Below the pieces are notes generated by a model. The model did not search any database and had not been told where the DNA came from. It saw only the letters and a program-made list of their open reading frames with translations. A DNA stretch of 64,000 bases from Oscillospiraceae bacterium (GTDB lineage Bacteria > Bacillota > Clostridia > Oscillospirales > Oscillospiraceae): the NCBI GenBank assembly GCA_009782435.1, contig WRJA01000003.1:1-64000 (forward strand), read 5' to 3'. Position 1 is the first letter of the stretch; each line of letters begins with the position of its first letter. Shown piece by piece: positions 28,206-38,206 of the stretch. Position numbers and translations under genes: made by a program.

Positions 28206-28234
28206 ATGATATCATAACTTATATTATTTGTAAA
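28206..28234 (-). promoter_or_regulatory. Predicted promoter of the rpsO-pnp transcript
   Basis: Minus strand TTTACA-N17-TATCAT. Confidence 0.6.
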
Positions 28235-28264
28235 GCGTAAAGGCATATTATGTTTATGTTAGCG

Positions 28265-28293
28265 TTGTTTTGCCTCGGCGGACGTGCTATAAT
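28265..28293 (+). promoter_or_regulatory. Predicted promoter of the large hybrid kinase gene
   Basis: TTGTTT-N17-TATAAT, 35 nt before the preferred ATG at 28328. Confidence 0.5.
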
Positions 28294-28327
28294 GACCGCA
28301 AATGTTGAAAAAGAGGATATTTTAAAC

Positions 28328-31300
28328 ATGTCGTTGCGAACGAGAGCCGTACTGGTGATCATGTCGATCTTTCTTGCGGTCACGGCGGCAAATTATTATT
28401 CAAGCCTGACATTTATCAATCGTAATATGGCTGACGTCATGGAACACGAGCTGTCCTTGGCGTTGGATATCGCCAATACCGTGGTCACAACGAAGATCGG
28501 ACTTCTGAAATCCAACGCCGAAACTGTGGCTGAGAGGATACTGCAAGCCGATTCGGTTGAAGAAATGAAGGCGGTCATGGCGTCTCAGGAGGAAGAATTC
28601 GAGGAGTTTATTTCGCTGGCGGTATACGACCGCAACGGGCTCGTCGTCAATTGCGGCTCACCGGTCGCGCATAATGTTTTTCTCTCAGAGAGAGATCTCG
28701 TGCAGCCGGTCTTTGACGGTGTGAAGATAATATCTTCTCCGCACTATAACAGGGTAAAAGGGGATTTGGTCATACATGTTTTCGTGCCGATGGGGCCTGA
28801 TATGATACTGTCGGCGACCGTTCCGGGTATGCTGTTCTCAGATTTGCTCTCGCAGTACAGGTTATGGCAGACCGGCAACATATTTATAGTTGACGCGGAA
28901 GGCACTTTCGTTGCCAATTACCGATCGGATCTGGTCTTGCGGCAGCGTAATTTCATTAAGGAAGCCGAAACCGACCGTGAAATGGAAACGGCGGGCGTAT
29001 TTTACCAAAAAATGATATCCGACATGAATCCCGGTTCGGGCAAATATGTTTTCGAGGGACAGGAGCGCCTGTGCGTATACAAATACGTCACAGGGTCCAT
29101 CGTAGGCTGGCGGATAGGCGTTGTGGCGCCTTTGCATGAAGGGCCCCAGAGAAATGCTCAAAACGGGCTGTTAACAGCCGCTCTTGTTTTTTTGGCCGTC
29201 GGAGTCGCCGTATCCTTCATCGTTTCCGGGATCGCCATTAAACCTTTCAGGACCATTCGGGAGCAGGAGGCTAAAATATTGGACGAGCACGAGCGCATTA
29301 AGCTTTTGCTTGACGCTACTCCGCTTGCCTGCCGGCTGTGGAACAGGGATCACAAAATATTCGAGTGCAACGATGAAACCGTCAAGCTTTTCGGACTTGA
29401 AAACAAGAGTGAGTACATGGACAGATATTTCGATTTTTCTCCCGAGTATCAGCCGGACGGCCGGAGCTCGCGGGAGACGACTATCCTGATACTTGACAAA
29501 GCATTTGAGGAAGGCAGACTTGTTTTCGAATGGATGCATAAAAAACCGGACGGGACGCTTCTGCCCTGTGAGATCACGCTTGTCCGGGTAAAATATGAAG
29601 ATGAATACGTCGTTGCCGGTTATACGCGGGATCTGCGCGAATACAAACAAATGATGGAGGAAATAGGGCGGCGCGATAAGCTGCTGACCACGGGAAACCG
29701 CGCCGCGACGATACTTCTGTCGACCGAGGAAAAGACCGGATTTGAGACAGCGCTGATGGAGAGCATGGCTCTTGTGGGACTCTCAACGGACGTCGATCGC
29801 GTCCAGATCTGGCGCAATGAGATGAAGGACGGGTCTTTACATTTTATCCACACATATGAATGGCTGAGCGAGGAAGGAAAAAAGAAGAGACCGGTTCCCC
29901 TCGGCTTGGAATTTCCGTACAGCGACAAACCGGAATGGGAAGAAATGTTCCTTCGCGGCGAATGCATTAACGGGCCCGTTTCGGAACTCTCTGCTGACGA
30001 CAGGGCGTTTTTGGGCGCGTACGATATGAAAACGATCGTTATTATACCTCTTTTTTTGCGTGATAAGTTCTGGGGCTTTTTCAGTGTTGACGACTGCCGG
30101 AGCGAGCGCACTTTCACGCAGAGTGAAATCAGCATCCTCCGCTCTGTCAGCATGATGATGGCAAACGCTTTCGACCGCGACGCGCAGGCAGCGATGATCC
30201 GCGAGACGAACGAATACACTGAGCTTTTACTTGAGGAAATGCCTTTTTCCTGTAATTTGTGGAACAAAGATTTAAGTATCTTCAAATGCAACGAGGGAAG
30301 CGTCAGGATGTTCGGCGCTGAAGACAAACAGGAATTTTTGGATGATTTCCTGCAGTTTTCGCCGGAATATCAGCCTGACGGACAGCGCTCCTTCGAAAAA
30401 ACCGAATATTTACTCAAAAAAACCTTTGAGGAAGGCAAATGCGTCAGCGAATGGATGCACCTGAAAAGAGACGGCACGCCGCTTCCGGCGGAGGTCACTC
30501 TTGTTCGGGTCGCTTCCGGCGGCGATTACATCGTAGCCGTCTATGTGCGCGACCTGAGCGAGCAGCAAAGGATGCTCGCTGAGATCAACCGCAACATCGC
30601 CCTGCTCAACGCCGTTAATCTGGCTGCCGGTACGCTGCTCCGCTCGGAACCGGGCGCTTTCTCTCAAGACTTGCACCGGTGCATGGGTATTATGGCGGGG
30701 ACCATCGGAGTCGACCGCGTATCAATCTGGAAAAATTATACAAATAACAATATGCTTCATTACAGGCAGATTTTTGAGTGGAGGGACGGAATAGAATTAT
30801 CCGCATACAACGGCGCGCCTTACAGCGTAACAGCGCCGAGGTGTTACGCCGAAAAGGTCCCCGGATGGGAAGAGACCCTCTCAAAAGGAAACTGCATAAC
30901 CGGCTTGGTGCGCGACATGCCGGAAAAAGTCAGGGAGCATCTTGCCCCTCAGGGCTTGTTGTCTGTTTTCATCACTCCGGTGTTTATTCAGGATCTGTTC
31001 TGGGGATTTGTGGCGTATGATAATTTCCGCGGGGAAACGATATTCACCGAAAATGAGCAAATGATTATGAATTCCGGCGGGATCGTTATTGCCAACGCTT
31101 TGCTGCGCAACGAAATGATGTTGAACCTCCAAAACGCCAACAATGCAAAGAGCGACTTTTTGGCAAAGATGAGCCACGAAATGCGCACCCCTCTGAACGC
31201 CATCATCGGGCTGTCCGGGCTTGCGCTTGACGCCGAGGAAATTAACGGGGAAGCGCAGTTGAATATCGAAAAGGTCAACAATGCCGGAACGACTCTTTTA

Positions 31301-32971
31301 AGCATGGTAAACGACATTTTGGATATTTCAAAGATAGAGGCGGGCAAGCTTGAGCTCGTGCCGATACGGTACGACGTCCCGAGTTTGCTGAACGACACGA
31401 TCACCCAGAGCGTCATGCACGTCGGTTCAAAGCCCGTCCGCTTCATTCCGGATATCGACGAGAATCTGCCGATGCAGCTCTTCGGCGACGACCTTCGCGT
31501 CAAGCAGATCTTCAATAACCTGCTGTCGAACGCTTTTAAATATACTGATGAAGGTTACGTGGAAATGAGCGTCCGCTGCGAGCGCGACGGCGAGGATGTC
31601 TGGATGACGATTTGGGTGCGGGATACCGGCAAGGGCATCAGTCCCGAGGATATGGGCGGATTGTTTGCCGAATACTCGCGGCTTGAGCCCGAAGCCAACC
31701 GTCTGACCCCGGGTTCAGGTCTCGGACTCCCCATTACGAAAAGGCTGGCGGAGTTGATGGACGGAGCGGTCACAGCGGAAAGCGAGTACGGCAAAGGCAG
31801 CGTATTCACGGTCAAGCTGAAGCAGGGCTTTGTAGCGGAGGCAACGATAGGCCCGGAGATAACGGAAAACCTGAAAAGTTTCCGCTATTCCGACCACAAA
31901 CGGCGCGATCACGCCGGACCGGACCGGATCAAGATACCTGACGCGCGAGTGCTTGTGGTAGACGATAATTTGACCAATTTAGACGTCGCGAAAGGTCTTT
32001 TGAAACCTTACGGCATGCACATCGACTGTGTAACAGACGGCATACAGGCCGTAGACACCGTGAGGGAGGAAAAAGTCAAATATGATTTGATATTCATGGA
32101 TCATATGATGCCGGGAATGAACGGTACGGAAGCTCTCCGCCGCATACGGGAGACAGGCACGGAGTACGCTGAAAACGTACCCGTAATTGCCTGCACCGCC
32201 GACGCCATCGTCGGTAATGAGCAACTGTTCATGGACAGGGGTTTTCAGGGATTTTTGTCGAAACCCATCGAAGTCGCGAGCCTTGACGGGATAATCAAGC
32301 AATGGCTGAGTGACAAAGCGTCAACAGGGGACACGGACAGAAAAACCGAAAGCCCGGCTTCGATAAAACCGGCGGCGGGGGCGCTGAGGGCGCCCGCCGG
32401 AGTCGATCTGCAAAGAGGACTCGAACGCTTCGGAGGGGATGAAGAATCCTATATGCAGGTATTGAGGTCTTTCGCCGTCAATACCAAACCTCTGCTTGAA
32501 AAGATCGGCGATGTAAAAGAGGAGACCTTGGACGATTATGTCGTTATCGTTCACGGCATCAAAGGATCGAGCCGCGGTATTTGCGCGCAGGAGGCAGGCG
32601 ACGCGGCGGAAGCGCTGGAAGATGCGGCGAGAGAAAGAAATTACGGTTTTGTGAGTGAAAACAACCCGAAATTCATCGAAATCGTCCGAAAACTCACGCT
32701 CGATATCGAAGATGCGCTGGATGCGGCGGCGGAAAAAAATCCCAAGCCGAAAAAAGCCGAGCCGGACAGAGAGATCTTGATAAGGTTGATGACAGCCTGC
32801 GATAATTACGACGTGGAAAAAGCGGACACGGCCATGAAAGAATTGGATGTCTATGATTACGAAACCGATGATATCCCGATCGATTGGCTGCGGGAAAATC
32901 TGATTCGCTCCGAATATTCGCAGATCGTTGAAAGGCTGTCGGCCTTGATCGATATGCCCGGTCCGGGGTAA
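28328..32971 (+). CDS. Membrane hybrid sensor histidine kinase: extracellular sensor - PAS - GAF - PAS - GAF - HisKA - HATPase - REC - HPt
   Basis: Two TMs; FLAKMSHEMRTPLNAIIGLSGL (H-box), GSGLGLPITKRL, VLVVDDNLTNLDVAKGLL...YDLIFMDHMMPGMNG (REC), VIVHGIKGSSRGI (HPt). Confidence 0.92.
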   Translation: MSLRTRAVLVIMSIFLAVTAANYYSSLTFINRNMADVMEHELSLALDIANTVVTTKIGLLKSNAETVAERILQADSVEEMKAVMASQEEEFEEFISLAVYDRNGLVVNCGSPVAHNVFLSERDLVQPVFDGVKIISSPHYNRVKGDLVIHVFVPMGPDMILSATVPGMLFSDLLSQYRLWQTGNIFIVDAEGTFVANYRSDLVLRQRNFIKEAETDREMETAGVFYQKMISDMNPGSGKYVFEGQERLCVYKYVTGSIVGWRIGVVAPLHEGPQRNAQNGLLTAALVFLAVGVAVSFIVSGIAIKPFRTIREQEAKILDEHERIKLLLDATPLACRLWNRDHKIFECNDETVKLFGLENKSEYMDRYFDFSPEYQPDGRSSRETTILILDKAFEEGRLVFEWMHKKPDGTLLPCEITLVRVKYEDEYVVAGYTRDLREYKQMMEEIGRRDKLLTTGNRAATILLSTEEKTGFETALMESMALVGLSTDVDRVQIWRNEMKDGSLHFIHTYEWLSEEGKKKRPVPLGLEFPYSDKPEWEEMFLRGECINGPVSELSADDRAFLGAYDMKTIVIIPLFLRDKFWGFFSVDDCRSERTFTQSEISILRSVSMMMANAFDRDAQAAMIRETNEYTELLLEEMPFSCNLWNKDLSIFKCNEGSVRMFGAEDKQEFLDDFLQFSPEYQPDGQRSFEKTEYLLKKTFEEGKCVSEWMHLKRDGTPLPAEVTLVRVASGGDYIVAVYVRDLSEQQRMLAEINRNIALLNAVNLAAGTLLRSEPGAFSQDLHRCMGIMAGTIGVDRVSIWKNYTNNNMLHYRQIFEWRDGIELSAYNGAPYSVTAPRCYAEKVPGWEETLSKGNCITGLVRDMPEKVREHLAPQGLLSVFITPVFIQDLFWGFVAYDNFRGETIFTENEQMIMNSGGIVIANALLRNEMMLNLQNANNAKSDFLAKMSHEMRTPLNAIIGLSGLALDAEEINGEAQLNIEKVNNAGTTLLSMVNDILDISKIEAGKLELVPIRYDVPSLLNDTITQSVMHVGSKPVRFIPDIDENLPMQLFGDDLRVKQIFNNLLSNAFKYTDEGYVEMSVRCERDGEDVWMTIWVRDTGKGISPEDMGGLFAEYSRLEPEANRLTPGSGLGLPITKRLAELMDGAVTAESEYGKGSVFTVKLKQGFVAEATIGPEITENLKSFRYSDHKRRDHAGPDRIKIPDARVLVVDDNLTNLDVAKGLLKPYGMHIDCVTDGIQAVDTVREEKVKYDLIFMDHMMPGMNGTEALRRIRETGTEYAENVPVIACTADAIVGNEQLFMDRGFQGFLSKPIEVASLDGIIKQWLSDKASTGDTDRKTESPASIKPAAGALRAPAGVDLQRGLERFGGDEESYMQVLRSFAVNTKPLLEKIGDVKEETLDDYVVIVHGIKGSSRGICAQEAGDAAEALEDAARERNYGFVSENNPKFIEIVRKLTLDIEDALDAAAEKNPKPKKAEPDREILIRLMTACDNYDVEKADTAMKELDVYDYETDDIPIDWLRENLIRSEYSQIVERLSALIDMPGPG

Positions 32972-33180
32972 AACGCTCCGGCATTTAATATCGGGCATTC
33001 CCCTCCCCCGGCGGGGGATGCATCCGGCCCCGGCAAGGGAGCCGCAGGTTCTCGGAGATTTTCCGATATACGGGAAAAAGAAACTTTTTACTTTCGCCGG
33101 CGCTCTTTACAACAAAGGGCGCGGCGTGTATTATTATCATCATCCGTCTTGCTTTTACCGGTGAAAGGAATAATCAAAAT

Positions 33181-33807
33181 ATGGGCAGCAGCTTTTTTGC
33201 TTTTATATCCCGCATGAAACATATAAGACGATGGGGACTGATGCGCAACAGCTGTTTTGAGAACGTGCAGGAACACAGTCATATGGCGGCGGTCACGGCG
33301 CATGCTCTTGCCGTTATAAGACGCGACGTATACGGCATCCCCTGCGACCCGAATGAGGCTGCCGTTTTGGCCCTGTACCACGATGCGCCGGAAATCTTAA
33401 CGGGCGATCTGCCGACTCCGGTAAAATACCATGACCGTCATATCATAAGCGCGTACAGGCAAGTTGAAAAAACAGCTTCCGAAAAACTCACGGATATGCT
33501 GCCCGCGGAGATAAGAGAAGCTTACAGACCGCTTTTATTCCAAAACGCAAACGAGGAAACGCTCGCCGTCGTTCGCGCGGCGGACAAGCTTTCCGCATAC
33601 ATAAAATGCATTGAGGAACGGAAGGCCGGCAACAGCGAATTCATATCGGCCGAGAAACAGACCTTGGAAAAACTCAAAGCGATGAAGATGCCCGAGGTGG
33701 AATACTTCCTCGACAAGTTCATTCCGGCTTTTGAACTGACCTTGGACGAGTTGGAGCCGGGTACGGCTCATCTGCAAACGGCCAAAGGGAGGAATAAACC
33801 GAGATGA
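33181..33807 (+). CDS. HD-domain 5'-nucleotidase, YfbR-like
   Basis: NVQEHSHMAAVTAHALAVI and ALYHDAPEILTGDLPTPVKY, YfbR-type HD signature. Confidence 0.88.
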   Translation: MGSSFFAFISRMKHIRRWGLMRNSCFENVQEHSHMAAVTAHALAVIRRDVYGIPCDPNEAAVLALYHDAPEILTGDLPTPVKYHDRHIISAYRQVEKTASEKLTDMLPAEIREAYRPLLFQNANEETLAVVRAADKLSAYIKCIEERKAGNSEFISAEKQTLEKLKAMKMPEVEYFLDKFIPAFELTLDELEPGTAHLQTAKGRNKPR

Positions 33808-34073
33808 GAGCTATCGTTACGGTGATAGGAAAAGACCGCGTTGGGATAATCGCGGAGGTCTGCACGGTTTTGGCCGCTCGCGGCGTCAATATACTCGATA
33901 TAAGCCAAACCGTGCTGCAGGAATACTTTACAATGATCATGCTGGCAGATGCCGGGGCCTGCGCCGCGACGTTTTCGGAGTTGGCGGAAGAGCTCAGGCA
34001 AACGGGCGCCGAAAAGGCGCTCGACATCAGGATTCAGCGCGAGGATATCTTCAACGCTATGCACAGGATATAA
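33804..34073 (+). CDS. ACT domain-containing protein
   Basis: [39 protein letters not shown]; precedes the UPF0210 gene. Confidence 0.92.
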   Translation: MRAIVTVIGKDRVGIIAEVCTVLAARGVNILDISQTVLQEYFTMIMLADAGACAATFSELAEELRQTGAEKALDIRIQREDIFNAMHRI

Positions 34074-34113
34074 AATGCGGCGGGATCCGGTCCCGCCCTG
34101 CGGAGAAACGAAT

Positions 34114-35472
34114 ATGATAAACCGAAGCGAAATACTTCAAACGATAGAAATGTTCGACAGGCAGCATTTGGACGTCCGCACGATAACAATGGGGATATCG
34201 CTTTTTGATTGCTGTGACGCCGACCCCGGAAAAGCCTGTTCCAAGATATACGATAAGATCGTAAGGTCCGCCGAAAAACTTGTTGAGACAGGCCGGGATA
34301 TCGAGTCGGAGTTCGGTATACCCATAGTCAACAAACGGGTGGCCGTTACGCCGGTTGCGCTTATTTGCGCATCGTCCGAAACGGAAGACTGCGTTCCTTT
34401 CGCTTTATGCTTGGATAAAGCGGCAAAGGAGACCGGCGTTGATTTTATCGGGGGATTTTCCGCGCTTGTCAAAAAGGGATGCACAAACGCGGATATAAAG
34501 CTCATAAGAGCTATACCCGAGGCGCTCGCAGAGACAAAATATGTCTGCTCCTCCGTGGAAGTGGGTTCCTCAAAAGCGGGAATCAATATGGACGCGGTGG
34601 CCCTTATGGGCAAAACGATCAAAAAAACAGCCGCTTTGACCGCCGGCGCCGGCGGTTACGGCTGCGCGAAGCTTATGGTGCTGTGCAACGCGGCGGACGA
34701 CAATCCTTTCATGGCGGGAGCGTTTCACGGTCCCGGCGAAGGAGAAACGGTGATAAACGTCGGAGTTTCGGGACCGGGCGCGATCCGGGAGGCGCTTAAG
34801 GCTGTCAGAGGATGTCCGTTCGACGAGTTGGCTGAGATGATCAAAAAAACTGCTTTCCGGGTGACCCGCGTGGGTCAACTCGTGGCGGGAGAAGCCTGTA
34901 AAAGGCTCGGCGCGCCGTTCGGGATCGTTGATCTGTCGCTTGCTCCGACGCCCGCCGCGGGGGACAGCGTGGCAAGGATACTGGAAGAGATGGGCTTGGA
35001 GGTCTGCGGGACGCACGGCAGCACGGCGGCGTTGGCGCTCTTGAATGACGCGGTCAAGAAAGGCGGAGTAATGGCCGGCTCTTCTGTAGGGGGATTGTCC
35101 GGCGCTTTTATTCCGGTCTCCGAAGACGAGGGAATGGTCGAAGCGGCAGAGAGGGGAGCGCTCACCGTCGATAAGCTTGAAGCAATGACCTGCGTATGCT
35201 CCGTCGGACTTGACATGATCGCCGTTCCCGGGGATACGCCCGCCGAAACGATCTCGGCGATAATCGCGGACGAGGCCGCCATCGGCATGATAAACTCCAA
35301 AACAACTGCGGTGCGTATAATCCCGGTACCGGGCATGAAAGTCGGCGACAGGGTCGAATTCGGAGGTCTGTTGGGCGGCGCCCCCGTAATGCCCGTGCAT
35401 GAATTTTCGAGCGCGGATTTCATATCGCGGGGAGGCAGGATCCCAGCGCCGGTATCGAGCTTGAAAAACTGA
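34114..35472 (+). CDS. PFL/UPF0210 (DUF711) family protein
   Basis: [36 protein letters not shown] at 34114. Confidence 0.9.
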   Translation: MINRSEILQTIEMFDRQHLDVRTITMGISLFDCCDADPGKACSKIYDKIVRSAEKLVETGRDIESEFGIPIVNKRVAVTPVALICASSETEDCVPFALCLDKAAKETGVDFIGGFSALVKKGCTNADIKLIRAIPEALAETKYVCSSVEVGSSKAGINMDAVALMGKTIKKTAALTAGAGGYGCAKLMVLCNAADDNPFMAGAFHGPGEGETVINVGVSGPGAIREALKAVRGCPFDELAEMIKKTAFRVTRVGQLVAGEACKRLGAPFGIVDLSLAPTPAAGDSVARILEEMGLEVCGTHGSTAALALLNDAVKKGGVMAGSSVGGLSGAFIPVSEDEGMVEAAERGALTVDKLEAMTCVCSVGLDMIAVPGDTPAETISAIIADEAAIGMINSKTTAVRIIPVPGMKVGDRVEFGGLLGGAPVMPVHEFSSADFISRGGRIPAPVSSLKN

Positions 35473-35499
35473 TGATTCCGAGTGAAAAGATAATTTGAG

Positions 35500-36582
35500 G
35501 TGATTTTTGTGGAACAAATAAAAATTCAAGCGGCAGACAAGCTCAAAACGAAACCCGATATGAAGAATCTGCCCTTCGGAACCTACTTTACGGACCATAT
35601 GTTTCTTATGGATTATGAGGAAGGCAGGGGTTGGTTTGATCCGCGCATCGTTCCTTACGGCCCCGTCAGCCTTGACCCTTCCGCCATGGTATTCCATTAC
35701 GCCCAAGAGGTATTCGAGGGTATGAAGGCATACAGGACCGCCGACGGCAGGATCAGGCTTTTCCGTCCCATGGAAAATATCCGGCGAATGAACGTATCCG
35801 CGGAAAGACTGTGTGTCCCGAAGCTGCCCGAGGATATATTTCTTGAAGCTTTAGTGCAGCTCACGCGGCTTGAAAAGGATTGGGTGCCGAGCGAGTCTTT
35901 TGCCTCGCTTTATATACGGCCTTTCGTAATAGCGACCGAACCGCACGTGGGAGTACATGCGAGCAGTACATATCTGTTTGTGATAATCACGTGTCCGGTT
36001 GGCAGTTATTATCCCGAAGGGGTCAACCCCGTGAAGATCATTATCGAGGACGAGGATGTGCGCGCCGTGCGCGGAGGGACGGGATATACGAAATGCGGAG
36101 GCAATTACGCCGCATCCATAAGGGCGGCCGACCGGGCGACCGCCAAAGGATACAGTCAGGTGCTGTGGCTCGACGGCGTACATCAAAAATATGTCGAGGA
36201 AGTCGGCAGCATGAACGTCATGTTTAAGATAAACGGAAAAATAATAACCCCGTCGCTCAACGGAAGCGTTTTACCGGGGATCACGCGGAAATCATGTTTG
36301 GAGCTTTTACGCGAATGGGGTTATGAGGTCGAGGAAAGGGATCTGTCGGTCGACGAACTGACAGCCGCGGCCGGGAGCGGGGCATTGGAAGAAGCCTGGG
36401 GCACCGGAACGGCCGCCGTAGTATCGCCTGTCGGCGAAATATCTTACAAAAACCGACAATATACGGTATCCGGTTTTAAAATCGGCGAATTGACGCAAAG
36501 GCTTTATGATACGCTGACCGACATACAGTGGGGCAAAGTCGAAGATACACGCGGGTGGATAAGCGAGGTATGCCGTTTTTAA
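35500..36582 (+). CDS. ilvE: Branched-chain amino acid aminotransferase (GTG start at 35500 or 35509)
   Basis: FHYAQEVFEGMKAYRTADG, GGNYAASIRAADRATAKGYSQVLWLDG. Confidence 0.94.
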   Translation: MIFVEQIKIQAADKLKTKPDMKNLPFGTYFTDHMFLMDYEEGRGWFDPRIVPYGPVSLDPSAMVFHYAQEVFEGMKAYRTADGRIRLFRPMENIRRMNVSAERLCVPKLPEDIFLEALVQLTRLEKDWVPSESFASLYIRPFVIATEPHVGVHASSTYLFVIITCPVGSYYPEGVNPVKIIIEDEDVRAVRGGTGYTKCGGNYAASIRAADRATAKGYSQVLWLDGVHQKYVEEVGSMNVMFKINGKIITPSLNGSVLPGITRKSCLELLREWGYEVEERDLSVDELTAAAGSGALEEAWGTGTAAVVSPVGEISYKNRQYTVSGFKIGELTQRLYDTLTDIQWGKVEDTRGWISEVCRF

Positions 36583-36617
36583 GATATGCTCGAAGCTCGA
36601 ATAACCGGAGATTGCGA

Positions 36618-36643
36618 ATTCGGCGCCCTTTCAGGCGCCGAAT
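36618..36643. terminator. Bidirectional stem-loop between convergent ilvE and ydcF-like genes
   Basis: ATTCGGCGCC-ctttca-GGCGCCGAAT, perfect 10-bp stem overlapping the last codons of the minus-strand gene. Confidence 0.65.
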
Positions 36644-37332
36644 ACCGTAAAGTGAGCCGCTCCGAATGCCTCTCGGATAAAATATCTGATTTTCAGCGCG
36701 GGGTGCGATGTTAAGCCCGCCACTCCGAAAGAGCGGATACCGTGGCTTTCGGCGATAAGCTTTGCTCTGAATATATGGTATTCGCTTGTGGCTATCGCCA
36801 CCCCGTTTTCGGGGGTCCCGCCGAGACCGCGTATGAGCTCCAATGAAAACGCGATATTCTCAGCCGTGTTTTTTGACCTGTCCTCAGTTACTATGCGCTC
36901 AGAGCCGATACCTCGGGATTCGAGCCAGTTTTTCATGGCAAGGGCTTCCGATATGAGTTCATCCTTGCCTTGTCCCCCGGAAACGACGGCGACGGAATCA
37001 GGATAGGTCTCGAGATAGTCCAAGGCGGCGTCAAGACGTTCCCTGAGAGTGAGCGAAGGAGACGTGCCGTAAAGTCCCGCGCCGAGAACGATCAGCCAGT
37101 CCGCTTCCGGGTCCTTGTCCGACCGGGCCGCTCCGATGATAAGCGCTTCCAGCACCGCAAAACAAATAAGCCCGAGCAACAACAATAATCCGGCCGCGGC
37201 GGCAAGCCGGCGGCCTTTCTTTTTTCTCGGGAGAGAATCCTCCTCAACCGCGCGCGGGCGCGCGGCGTTTCCCGAAAGATAAAAACCATGACCGGCGCCG
37301 CGAATATTGTGAATTTTAAGCGGAATGATCAT
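36631..37332 (-). CDS. YdcF/SanA-like (DUF218) membrane protein
   Basis: ADWLIVLGAGLYGTSPSLTLRERLDAALDYLETYPDSVAVVSGGQG; N-terminal TM; start MIIPLKIHN preferred. Confidence 0.87.
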   Translation of the reverse strand: MIIPLKIHNIRGAGHGFYLSGNAARPRAVEEDSLPRKKKGRRLAAAAGLLLLLGLICFAVLEALIIGAARSDKDPEADWLIVLGAGLYGTSPSLTLRERLDAALDYLETYPDSVAVVSGGQGKDELISEALAMKNWLESRGIGSERIVTEDRSKNTAENIAFSLELIRGLGGTPENGVAIATSEYHIFRAKLIAESHGIRSFGVAGLTSHPALKIRYFIREAFGAAHFTVFGA

Positions 37333-37427
37333 AGCCCGTCCCCCTGTCCGCGTATTTAACAACTGCAATATATACCGGCTTTGCATCATTTTTGATAAGT
37401 TAAAAACTGCAAGGCGAATTTATTAAC

Positions 37428-37456
37428 TTGACAGTCTTGTCGGCAATCTATAAAAT
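37428..37456 (+). promoter_or_regulatory. Predicted promoter of the carbonic anhydrase gene
   Basis: TTGACA-N17-TAAAAT. Confidence 0.6.
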
Positions 37457-37474
37457 TATTATAAGTTATGACAG

Positions 37475-38134
37475 GTGGTCAACGTATATTATTCGATCTG
37501 CCGAAAACCGCATCAGTGGGAGGAATGTCCATTGCGTAAAGACCTTTTTGAAAAAACAGACAGTGCCCGGGCTTTACAGATTCTCAAGGACGGCAACAAA
37601 CGGTATGTTACCGGAAATACGTTACATGGGGCAGATTATTCCCATGCCCGTTCCGCGCTTGCGGAGAAGGGCCAAACTCCTTTGGCAGTCGTTTTCGGAT
37701 GCTCCGATTCCCGCGTCCCGCCGGAGATCGTGTTCGACATGGGCATCGGTGAACTCTTTGTGGTACGGACGGCGGGAAACGTCGCCGACGCCATATCGGT
37801 CGGAAGCGTCGAATTCGCCGTCGAGCATCTGCACGCCCGCGTCGTGTTGGTGCTGGGCCACGAAAAATGCGGCGCGGTGGCAGCCGCTGTGGCCGGAGGA
37901 GAGCACGGCCCGAATATCGGCGCTATCATCCGCGAGATCGAACCTTCGATCGAGAGGGTGCGGGCCGAAGGCGGGCACGATCTGAACTGCCGCTGCGAGG
38001 ACGAAAACATCAGGCATACCGTATCCGAATTGGGCGTCAGCCCCATTCTGTCGCGATATGTCGACGAGGGGAAGCTGCTGATCACAGGCGCCAAATACAA
38101 TCTTATATCAGGAGAAGTCAACTTCGCGATTTGA
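37475..38134 (+). CDS. Beta-class carbonic anhydrase
   Basis: VVFGCSDSRVPPEIVFDMGIGELFVVRTAGN and LVLGHEKCGAVAAA; true start may be TTG near 37532. Confidence 0.92.
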   Translation: MVNVYYSICRKPHQWEECPLRKDLFEKTDSARALQILKDGNKRYVTGNTLHGADYSHARSALAEKGQTPLAVVFGCSDSRVPPEIVFDMGIGELFVVRTAGNVADAISVGSVEFAVEHLHARVVLVLGHEKCGAVAAAVAGGEHGPNIGAIIREIEPSIERVRAEGGHDLNCRCEDENIRHTVSELGVSPILSRYVDEGKLLITGAKYNLISGEVNFAI

Positions 38135-38206
38135 GGCTTGGGTAATTGCCGGGCAATTATCGGGTCATTCCCGAGATTCACGAAAAAACGGAGAGAAGGT
38201 CTAAAC

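Noticed and set aside
34570-35706. 378-aa minus-strand ORF
   Set aside because: Antisense to the UPF0210 and ilvE genes; no recognisable motifs; shadow ORF.
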